This document shows, piece after piece, positions 1 through 5,107 of a DNA stretch of 5,107 nucleotides. The DNA lies in the NCBI GenBank assembly GCA_050743625.1, contig JBOGED010000414.1, positions 1 through 5,107 of the forward strand, given 5' to 3'. The translations under genes and the position numbers were made by a program. Source of the DNA: JBOGED01 sp050743625 (lineage in GTDB: Bacteria > Actinomycetota > Nitriliruptoria > Euzebyales > Egibacteraceae). Numbering within the stretch: the first letter of the stretch is position 1; each line of letters starts with the position of its first letter. The notes under the pieces are model-generated. The model searched no databases and was not told the DNA's origin. It saw only the letters and a list, made by a program, of their open reading frames with translations.

Positions 1-34
1 CTCACGCGCAACGACTTTGCGGATCCAAGTCCCC

Positions 35-40
35 TAGGCT
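35..40 (+). promoter_or_regulatory. possible -10 box for the deacetylase-dioxygenase pair
   Basis: The hexamer TAGGCT fits the loose TANNNT / TAGRRT-like -10 pattern of high-GC Gram-positive housekeeping promoters. It would place the transcription start near position 47, giving a leader of about 25 nt that contains the ribosome binding site at 58-62. No convincing -35 hexamer is visible; GACTTT at 13-18 lies 16 nt upstream but is a poor match. The real promoter may also lie outside the window. Confidence 0.25.
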
Positions 41-57
41 AGCTGCGGACCTGAGGC

Positions 58-62
58 GGAGG
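58..62 (+). promoter_or_regulatory. ribosome binding site deciding the GTG start at 72
   Basis: GGAGG ends 9 nt before the GTG at 72. This strong Shine-Dalgarno match at normal spacing supports the GTG over internal alternatives. It also places the AHPDD motif about 20 residues from the N-terminus, where this family normally has it. Confidence 0.7.
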
Positions 63-71
63 TGGCCGCGA

Positions 72-860
72 GTGAAGACGGAGCTATGGGAGCCGATCAG
101 GCCGTTCAGCCGCGCCCTCGTCGTGATCGCCCATCCCGACGACGCCGAGTTCGGGGCGGCGGGGACGATCGCCCGGTGGGTGGAGGCGGGGACGGAGGTC
201 ACGTATCTCGTCGTGACCGACGGAGCCAGCGGCTCGGCCGACCCCGAGATGACGCGCGAGCGGCTCATCGCCCTCCGTGTGGAGGAGCAGCGGGCCGCAT
301 GCGCGGTGTTAGGCATACGCGACGTCGCGTTCCTCGGCTACCGTGACGGTTACCTGGAGCCGTCGGTCGAGGTGAGGCGTGAGGTCGCCGCGGCGATCCG
401 TCGGCACCGGCCTGAGGTGGTGATGACGCTCAACCCCGATCTGCGCTGGAACTCCTGGGGATACATCAACCACCCGGACCACCGAGCGGTCGGCGATCTC
501 GTGCTCCACTCGATCAACCCGGCAGCCTCGACGCGCCTCTGGGATCCGACGTTGATCGAGGAGGGACTCGAGCCATGGGACGTCGCTGAGCTGTGGATGA
601 TGAGCTTTGGCGACGGGCTGGTGCGCGTCGACGTCTCCGCGACTTTCGACCGCAAGATGGCGGCGCTGCGGGCGCACGCGTCGCAGCTGAACGGGTGGGA
701 TCCCGAGCCACGTTACCGGGAGCTGAGCTCGGGGTTAGGCAAGGACGTCGGCGTCGAGTTGGCCGAAGCCTTCACCGTGCTGCGGTTCCGTGTCTTGGAC
801 GACGAGGGGTCGTTCCCCGTGCGTGACAAGCCGCCGACGAACCCGAAACCCCTGCGATAA
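72..860 (+). CDS. PIG-L/LmbE-family zinc-dependent deacetylase
   Basis: This 262-residue protein belongs to the PIG-L/LmbE family, zinc hydrolases that remove acetyl groups from N-acetylglucosamine-type substrates (MshB and Mca of mycothiol metabolism, BshB, LmbE-like enzymes). The fold starts with a hydrophobic strand and AHPDD at residues 20-24. By analogy with MshB, His21 and Asp24 are zinc ligands and Asp23 is the general base. The second signature, HPDHR, is at 134-138, with His137 as the third zinc ligand and His134 as the catalytic His. No signal peptide or membrane segment is seen, so it is probably cytoplasmic. The start is GTG with a good ribosome binding site. The stop is 2 nt before the next gene, which suggests an operon. 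Family membership is secure, but the substrate is not: the motif reads AHPDDAE rather than the AHPDDE of MshB/Mca, so I do not assign a mycothiol role. Confidence 0.93.
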   Translation: MKTELWEPIRPFSRALVVIAHPDDAEFGAAGTIARWVEAGTEVTYLVVTDGASGSADPEMTRERLIALRVEEQRAACAVLGIRDVAFLGYRDGYLEPSVEVRREVAAAIRRHRPEVVMTLNPDLRWNSWGYINHPDHRAVGDLVLHSINPAASTRLWDPTLIEEGLEPWDVAELWMMSFGDGLVRVDVSATFDRKMAALRAHASQLNGWDPEPRYRELSSGLGKDVGVELAEAFTVLRFRVLDDEGSFPVRDKPPTNPKPLR

Positions 861-862
861 CG

Positions 863-1810
863 ATGGCGGCTGAGACCACACGGCTGGCTCGTGGCCAGCG
901 CGCACCCGACTTCGTCTTGCCTCGCGGCGACGGGACCCCCACCCGTTTCTATGCGGTCGCCGGCGGCGCCGCCCTCGTGCTGCGCTTTCGTGACGGGGAG
1001 GTGTCGCTGCATCTCAGCGCGACATTGGACGAGCCGTACGAGGTGCTGACCGACACCGACGGCGCGGTGAGCGCTGCCTACGGCGTCACGGGCGGGACGG
1101 CGGCGTTCGTGCTCGACCCCAATCTGCGGGTGATGGGGTTCGCCCGCGATCTCGATTCTCCCGAGATCCAAGCGTTGTTTGGGGGCGCGGCGCTGGACGG
1201 CGAGCCCGTCGAGGTGTCCGCTCAGGCGCCCGTGCTCCTCCTTCCCAACGTGCTGGACGAGCACGCGTGCGCCTGGCTGATCGATATCTGGCGCACCCAG
1301 GGAAACGTCGACACGGGCGTCGAGGCGTCCGCCGACCTCCGCCGCGCCGAGACGCTCAGCGACGCCCACAAGCGCCGCCGTGACCATACGGTCAGCGACC
1401 CTCAGGTTTCTCGCCGTATCGCGGGGGTAGTAGGGGCGGCGATCATGCCCGAGGTCCGCAAGGCGTTCGCGTATCGCGCGACCCGCTTCGAGGGCTTCAA
1501 GATCGGTTGCTACGACGCTTCGACGGGTGGGTTCTTCCGGGCTCACCGGGACAACCTCAGCCCGTCGACCGCGCATCGCCGGTTCGCGCTGACGCTCAAC
1601 CTCAACGAGGACTACGAGGGCGGCCAGCTGCGCTTTCCCGAGTATGGCCCCCAGCGGTACCGGCCGCCCGCGGGCGGCGCCCTCGTCTTCTCGTGCTCGC
1701 ACCTCCACGAGGTGCTCGATGTCACCCGAGGCCGGCGGTTCGTCCTGCTGTCGTTTCTCTACGGTGACGAGGGCAGGGTGTCCACCGTGCAGTCGCGTGG
1801 CGCCGAGTGA
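863..1810 (+). CDS. redoxin-like domain fused to a 2OG-Fe(II) dioxygenase
   Basis: This 315-residue protein has two parts. Residues about 8-110 resemble the start and end of an AhpC/TSA peroxiredoxin-like domain: GQRAPDF at 11-17, a hydrophobic strand at 36-42, a TDTDGAVSAAYGV stretch at 63-75, then FVLDPNLRV at 82-90. The middle is short, and no cysteine occurs before Cys136, so peroxidase activity is unlikely. Residues about 123-302 form a prolyl-4-hydroxylase-like double-stranded beta-helix. Its Fe(II) ligands are His228 and Asp230 (HRD) and His282 (HEV), and Arg292 in the TRGRRF stretch is the likely 2-oxoglutarate anchor. YEGGQLRFPEYG at 251-262 is also typical. The enzyme should hydroxylate an unknown substrate in the cytoplasm using O2 and 2-oxoglutarate. 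The ATG lies 2 nt after the upstream stop and has no clear Shine-Dalgarno sequence, which suggests translational coupling. Its last 17 codons overlap ligD on the other strand. Confidence 0.88.
   Translation: MAAETTRLARGQRAPDFVLPRGDGTPTRFYAVAGGAALVLRFRDGEVSLHLSATLDEPYEVLTDTDGAVSAAYGVTGGTAAFVLDPNLRVMGFARDLDSPEIQALFGGAALDGEPVEVSAQAPVLLLPNVLDEHACAWLIDIWRTQGNVDTGVEASADLRRAETLSDAHKRRRDHTVSDPQVSRRIAGVVGAAIMPEVRKAFAYRATRFEGFKIGCYDASTGGFFRAHRDNLSPSTAHRRFALTLNLNEDYEGGQLRFPEYGPQRYRPPAGGALVFSCSHLHEVLDVTRGRRFVLLSFLYGDEGRVSTVQSRGAE
1759..1810. other. convergent coding overlap of dioxygenase gene and ligD
   Basis: The plus-strand dioxygenase gene ends with TGA at 1808-1810, and minus-strand ligD ends with TAG read from 1761 to 1759. 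The 52 shared bp encode residues 299-315 of the dioxygenase and about residues 818-833 of LigD. There is no room for a conventional intergenic terminator, and I see no hairpin plus T-run here. The two transcripts must therefore run into each other's coding region or end by another mechanism. Confidence 0.85.
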
Positions 1811-4260
1811 TCGACCAGGCCCTTGTACGAGGGCCCGCGCAGCATCGTGCCCTCCGTGACGTCGTTGAACTCGACGCGGCACACGAGGTGGGGTTCGACC
1901 CAGTGGGCCTGGCGACGTTGTAATGGCGGGAGGGCGCTGACATCGGCGAACGGGGTCGATGGTGTCGCCAGGGGCTCTAGGCGCTCAGCGAGGCGCGTCA
2001 GCTCGGCATCGTCGAACCCCGTCCCGACCCTGCCGACGAAACGCAACGCGCCACCCTCGTCGTCGTCATACAAACCTGCCAGCAGGCTGCCGAGCTTGGC
2101 GTAGCGCGCGCCTTGGCCGTCCAGCCAACCGCCGATCACGACGTCGACGTGCGGGCGGGCCTTGATCTTCAGCCAGTCCCGGGAGCGCTTTCCCGGGCGG
2201 TAGACGGACCTGGCGCGCTTCGCGATCACACCCTCGAGGCCCCGCTGGGTCACCGCGTCGAACAGCGCGACTCCCTGGCCGCGGATCGGCTCGCTGCGCT
2301 GGATCCGGCCGCCGGGCACGAGCAACTCGGCGAGCACGTCGAGCCGTTCGCTCAAGGGTCGGTCGATCACGGCCTCGCCATCGATCGCCAGCACGTCGAA
2401 TATCACGTAGGTCACGGGGATCGCGCGTGCGGCGCGCTCGACGACTCGGTCGCCGCGCAGGTGCATGCGCCGTTGCAGCAGCTCGAACGATGGCCGCCCG
2501 TCTGAGCCTAATGCGATGACCTCACCGTCGAGCACCGCGTTGCGGGCCAGTACCCGCTCCCACAGTGCGGCGAGCTCGGGATAGGCGCCGGAGAGGTCGT
2601 TGCCCAGGCGGCTCGTCAAGCTCGTCGACCCGTCCTCTCCCGCACCCGGCCTCACGGTCCGGGCGATCGCGCGGATCCCGTCCCACTTGACCTCGAACAG
2701 CCAGTCGTCGTCGTCGAAGGGGCCAGTGCCCTCGCTCGCGAGCATCGGCTCCAGCCGCGGGGGTGGCGGTACGATCACATCCGGCGGGCCCGCCCGGCTG
2801 ACCATCCACTGGTCCGGGGCGTCGCGGCTGGTGCGGAACAGATGCCACTCGCCCCGGTGCCGCTTCCCGTGAAGGATGAAGGTGACCTTGTCGTCGGCCC
2901 ATTCCCGCGCCTCGTAGGTCCCTTGGTCCCAGATGCGCATCGCCCCCGCCCCGTACTCGCCCTCAGGGATGTCACCCGAGAACTCGAGATACTCCAGCGG
3001 GTGGTCCTCCGTCTGTACCGCGAGATGGCGTATACCGGGAATATCGGGCAAACCTTTGGGGAGGGCCCAGGACCGCGCGGCGCTCTCGCGCTCGAGCCGG
3101 AGGTCGTGGTGAAGGCGGCGAGCCAGGTGGTGCTGGATCACGAAGCGGTTTCCCGGCGCCTGGACGCCGCCGGGCGCACCCGCCGGCTCCGGTGTCTTGG
3201 AGAAGTCCCGCTTCCGCGCGTACTCATCAAGGGTGGGACTGGGTCGCGGTGCCTCTCCTGCGGTCCGGTGGTGCGCGGGCGAGGGCTCGTGCAAAGGCGC
3301 CATGCCCAACGCCGCCATGGCGGCGCGCAGGTCCTGCCCACCCTGTAAGACCGGTGTCCACAGGTCCCCGATCTCGTCCAGGCGCGCCCAGATCGTGCTG
3401 ATGGTGAAGTCTCGCGGCTCGACGCCCCGCTCGACCTCCTCCCAGGTCACTGGCGTCGCGACCGGCGCCGCGCGCTCGGGGCGCAGGCAGTAGGTGGCCG
3501 CGATGTTCTTCCCCTCGGTGTTCATCCCATGGTCGAGGAAGACCTTCCCGCTCCGGGCGCCGACCGACCACTCCATGGTCGTGCGGTCGGGCAGGGCCTT
3601 GTTGATGAGCCGGCAGACGCGCCCGACCCATTCGCGGATCTCGTCGGCTCCATGCACGCGGTCGACAGGGACGTAGACCTGCATCCCCGTGGCGCCAGAC
3701 GTCCGTGGGTAGCCGCGCAAGCCCAGCTGGTCGAGGGCCGTCCGCACCACCAGCGCGACCTCGCGGACGCCCGCGAAGCTGACGTCAAATGGGTCCAGAT
3801 CGAAGAACGCGTAGTCCGGCCGCCCCAGCTCGTCGGTCCTCGCGTGCCAGGGATGCAGCTCGATGCAGGCGAGGTTCGCGAGGTAGAGCAGGCTCGCCCG
3901 ATCTTGGGCCAACAGATAGTCGATCGTCTTGCCGCTGGAGATCGACGTGACCGGCGCGCGTGGCATCCAACCGGGCGCGTGATGCGGCGCTTGCTTCGAG
4001 TAGAAGAACTCCCCGTCAGCCCCGTCCGGCATCCGTTTGAGCGTCAACGGCCGCGCCTGGACGACGGGGAGGATTCGCTCGGCGATGTTGTAGTAGTAGG
4101 CGATCAGGTCGGCCTTGGTGTAGCCCTCGGGCTCCCAGAACGGCTTGGACAGGTTCGACAGCTCGACCTCCACACCGTCGACCGCCACCCACCACTTGCC
4201 GCGCGCGTGCTGGGCGGGAAGCTCGCGTGGAAAATTGACAGTGGTTGGAACCGGCCGCAC
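1759..4260 (-). CDS. ligD: multifunctional NHEJ DNA ligase LigD (POL-PE-LIG)
   Basis: This 833-residue protein is a complete LigD, which processes and seals double-strand breaks held by Ku. Residues about 25-300 are the primase-type polymerase domain that fills gaps: metal-binding Asp154 and Asp156 (FFDLDP), third acidic residue Asp243 (VFLDH), and TSG at 187-189. Residues about 345-495 are the 3'-phosphoesterase. It begins at DEYARKRDF and keeps the expected active-site residues His378, His384, Asp386, Arg388, His420 and Tyr424. Residues about 502-815 are the ATP-dependent ligase: nucleophile Lys525 in EVKWDG, SRLGND at 550-555, LDGEV at 577-581, EGVIAKR at 676-682 and DWLKIK at 695-700. This POL-PE-LIG order is the mycobacterial one; Pseudomonas has PE-LIG-POL. 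The GTG start has no Shine-Dalgarno sequence but sits just after a -10-like box. A later start at the GTG for Val25 is possible. The gene is divergent from ku. Confidence 0.96.
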   Translation of the reverse strand: MRPVPTTVNFPRELPAQHARGKWWVAVDGVEVELSNLSKPFWEPEGYTKADLIAYYYNIAERILPVVQARPLTLKRMPDGADGEFFYSKQAPHHAPGWMPRAPVTSISSGKTIDYLLAQDRASLLYLANLACIELHPWHARTDELGRPDYAFFDLDPFDVSFAGVREVALVVRTALDQLGLRGYPRTSGATGMQVYVPVDRVHGADEIREWVGRVCRLINKALPDRTTMEWSVGARSGKVFLDHGMNTEGKNIAATYCLRPERAAPVATPVTWEEVERGVEPRDFTISTIWARLDEIGDLWTPVLQGGQDLRAAMAALGMAPLHEPSPAHHRTAGEAPRPSPTLDEYARKRDFSKTPEPAGAPGGVQAPGNRFVIQHHLARRLHHDLRLERESAARSWALPKGLPDIPGIRHLAVQTEDHPLEYLEFSGDIPEGEYGAGAMRIWDQGTYEAREWADDKVTFILHGKRHRGEWHLFRTSRDAPDQWMVSRAGPPDVIVPPPPRLEPMLASEGTGPFDDDDWLFEVKWDGIRAIARTVRPGAGEDGSTSLTSRLGNDLSGAYPELAALWERVLARNAVLDGEVIALGSDGRPSFELLQRRMHLRGDRVVERAARAIPVTYVIFDVLAIDGEAVIDRPLSERLDVLAELLVPGGRIQRSEPIRGQGVALFDAVTQRGLEGVIAKRARSVYRPGKRSRDWLKIKARPHVDVVIGGWLDGQGARYAKLGSLLAGLYDDDEGGALRFVGRVGTGFDDAELTRLAERLEPLATPSTPFADVSALPPLQRRQAHWVEPHLVCRVEFNDVTEGTMLRGPSYKGLVDHSAPRDCTVDTLPSSP

Positions 4261-4271
4261 GGGTACATGAT
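4235..4271 (+). promoter_or_regulatory. candidate ku promoter, partly inside the ligD 5' end
   Basis: A perfect TTGACA hexamer lies at 4235-4240 and a CATGAT hexamer (4 of 6 to TATAAT) at 4266-4271. They are 25 nt apart, too far for a standard pair. TTGGAA at 4245-4250 is an alternative -35 with a short 15-nt spacer. An imperfect palindrome, GGTT-GG-AACC, at 4243-4252 lies between them and could be an operator. The exact promoter is uncertain, but ku must be transcribed from this area unless it is read through from upstream. Confidence 0.3.
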
Positions 4272-4272
4272 A
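4267..4272 (-). promoter_or_regulatory. candidate -10 box of a leaderless ligD promoter
   Basis: Read on the minus strand, 4272 to 4267 is TATCAT, a 5-of-6 match to TATAAT and a fit to the actinobacterial TANNNT. Exactly 6 nt (GTACCC) separate it from the ligD GTG at 4260, so transcription would begin at or within a base of the start codon. This agrees with the lack of a Shine-Dalgarno sequence before that GTG. The -35 is weak: TGTTCA with an 18-nt spacer, 3 of 6 matches. Confidence 0.45.
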
Positions 4273-4295
4273 GGGAGCAGCGGAGCGCGATGAAC

Positions 4296-4303
4296 AGGAG
4301 GGG
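4296..4303 (+). promoter_or_regulatory. ribosome binding site of ku
   Basis: AGGAGGGG ends 5 nt before the ATG at 4309. It is a near-perfect Shine-Dalgarno sequence and fixes the ku start. It contrasts with ligD on the other side of the spacer, which has none. Confidence 0.8.
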
Positions 4304-4308
4304 CGGGC

Positions 4309-5103
4309 ATGGTACGCACGTTATGGAAAGGCACGCTCTCGTTTGGGTTGGTCACCATCCCTGTGGGGCTCTACACGGCGGTCGAGGACCGCTCGCCCTC
4401 GTTCAACCAGCTGCGCGCCTCGGACCACAGCCGGGTCGGGTACAAGCGTGTCGCCAAGACCGACGGTGACGAGGTCGACTACGACGACATCGTCAAAGGC
4501 TTCGAGTACGAGCGCGACCGGTACGTCGTGTTCGAGGACGAAGAGCTGGCCGCCTTGCGGCCGAAGTCAAGCAGAATGGTCGAGATCTTACAGTTCGTTC
4601 CTCTTACGCAGATCGATCCCATCTACTTCGCTCGCCCCTACTACCTCGCGCCCGAGCCGGCGGGCGCCAAGGCCTATGCGCTGCTGTCGAAGGCGATGGC
4701 GGATCGCAATGCCGTCGCCATCTGCAAGATCACGATGCGCGACAAGGAGCACCTCGCGACCTTACGCCTCCGCGACGGGATCTTCGTGCTCGAGACCATG
4801 CACTGGCCCGACGAGATCCGCGCGTTCTCGCTGTCCGACGTTGGCGTCGACGAGATCCCCGAGCCGCGCCAGCAGGAGGTCCAGATGGCGCAGGCGTTGA
4901 TCGAGAACCTGACCGAGGACTTCGACCCGTCCCAGTTCCACGACGCCTACCGTGAGCGCATCCTCGAGGCCGTCCAGGCCAAGGTCGACGGCGAGGAGAT
5001 CACCGTCGCCGAGACCGAGGAGCCGGCCACCGTCGTCGACCTTATGGAGGCCCTGCGGCGATCCGTCGAGCAGTCAAAGGGCGCCAAGGAGGCGACCGGA
5101 TAG
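4309..5103 (+). CDS. ku: bacterial Ku, NHEJ end-binding protein
   Basis: This 264-residue protein is a bacterial Ku, which forms a homodimeric ring that threads onto double-strand DNA ends and recruits LigD. The N-terminus reads WKGTLSFGLVTIPVGLY (6-22), the family hallmark. It is followed by GYKRV (44-48), DIVKGFEYE (60-68) and the ITMRDKEHLA stretch (141-150), all within the Ku core beta-barrel of about residues 1-200. The C-terminal part is helical and ends with VVDLMEALRRSVEQ at 242-255, matching the conserved minimal C-terminal region that contacts the LigD polymerase domain. After that only 9 residues remain, so the long lysine-rich tail of some actinobacterial Ku proteins is absent. 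Length is near the low end of the usual range. The start is ATG with a strong ribosome binding site. It is divergent from ligD, its functional partner, across 48 bp. No features suggest truncation. Confidence 0.96.
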   Translation: MVRTLWKGTLSFGLVTIPVGLYTAVEDRSPSFNQLRASDHSRVGYKRVAKTDGDEVDYDDIVKGFEYERDRYVVFEDEELAALRPKSSRMVEILQFVPLTQIDPIYFARPYYLAPEPAGAKAYALLSKAMADRNAVAICKITMRDKEHLATLRLRDGIFVLETMHWPDEIRAFSLSDVGVDEIPEPRQQEVQMAQALIENLTEDFDPSQFHDAYRERILEAVQAKVDGEEITVAETEEPATVVDLMEALRRSVEQSKGAKEATG

Positions 5104-5107
5104 GTTG

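Noticed and set aside
72..860. Specific naming of the deacetylase as MshB or Mca
   Set aside because: The catalytic motifs are shared across the PIG-L family. The flanking sequence (AHPDDAEF) is more like generic LmbE proteins, and no other mycothiol gene is in the window.
863..1810. Reading the dioxygenase as an AlkB-type DNA demethylase because of its NHEJ neighbours
   Set aside because: The HRD / HEV / GRRF arrangement and the YEGGQLRF stretch are prolyl-4-hydroxylase-like, and the AlkB signature with its paired arginines is not seen.
713..1882. A 389-codon minus-strand open frame opposite the dioxygenase gene
   Set aside because: It is an antisense shadow produced by high GC. Its translation is rich in Arg, Gly and Ala with no recognisable motif, while the plus strand encodes clear catalytic residues.
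2113..3348. Further plus-strand open frames of 130 and 168 codons opposite ligD
   Set aside because: Both lie wholly inside well-conserved LigD coding sequence and show no domain or convincing ribosome binding site.
4248..4259. Possible SOS/LexA operator (GAAC-N4-GTTC) near the ligD/ku spacer
   Set aside because: GAAC at 4248-4251 is followed after 4 nt by CGCA, and GAAC at 4292-4295 by GGGG. Neither has the second half-site, so there is no evidence of SOS control.
3529..4293. A 254-codon plus-strand open frame opposite the ligD polymerase domain
   Set aside because: The minus strand has an unmistakable LigD polymerase domain. The plus-strand translation has no family motifs, so this is a codon-bias shadow.

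Overview
The window is a GC-rich, tightly packed bacterial segment with four protein-coding genes and almost no free intergenic DNA. High GC, GTG start codons, the polymerase-phosphoesterase-ligase domain order in LigD, and an apparently leaderless ligD transcript together suggest an actinobacterium or another high-GC Gram-positive-like lineage. The sequence alone does not fix the genus.

Layout. Positions 1-71 are a short leader with a ribosome binding site. Positions 72-860 (+) encode a PIG-L/LmbE-type zinc deacetylase. Two bases later, 863-1810 (+) encodes a two-part protein: a shortened, cysteine-less redoxin-like N-terminus and a prolyl-4-hydroxylase-like Fe(II)/2-oxoglutarate dioxygenase. 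Positions 1759-4260 (-) encode a full three-domain LigD, whose 3' end overlaps the dioxygenase gene tail-to-tail by 52 bp. A 48-bp divergent spacer (4261-4308) separates ligD from ku at 4309-5103 (+). The window ends 4 bases after the ku stop codon.

How the genes work together. Ku and LigD form the two-component bacterial non-homologous end-joining (NHEJ) machine. Ku holds double-strand break ends and recruits LigD, which trims, fills and seals them. The divergent arrangement around one small promoter region would allow joint control. The deacetylase and dioxygenase form a separate, probably co-transcribed pair facing the NHEJ locus. Their substrates cannot be read from sequence, and a link to DNA repair is speculation based on proximity.

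Most notable points: the redoxin-like/dioxygenase fusion lacking any peroxidatic cysteine; a Gln in LigD where a triphosphate-contacting His is expected; the convergent coding overlap that supplies the LigD C-terminal tail; and the compact divergent ligD/ku promoter, where a good -10 box lies exactly one leaderless distance from the ligD GTG. I see no tRNA, rRNA, CRISPR array, insertion sequence or phage element.
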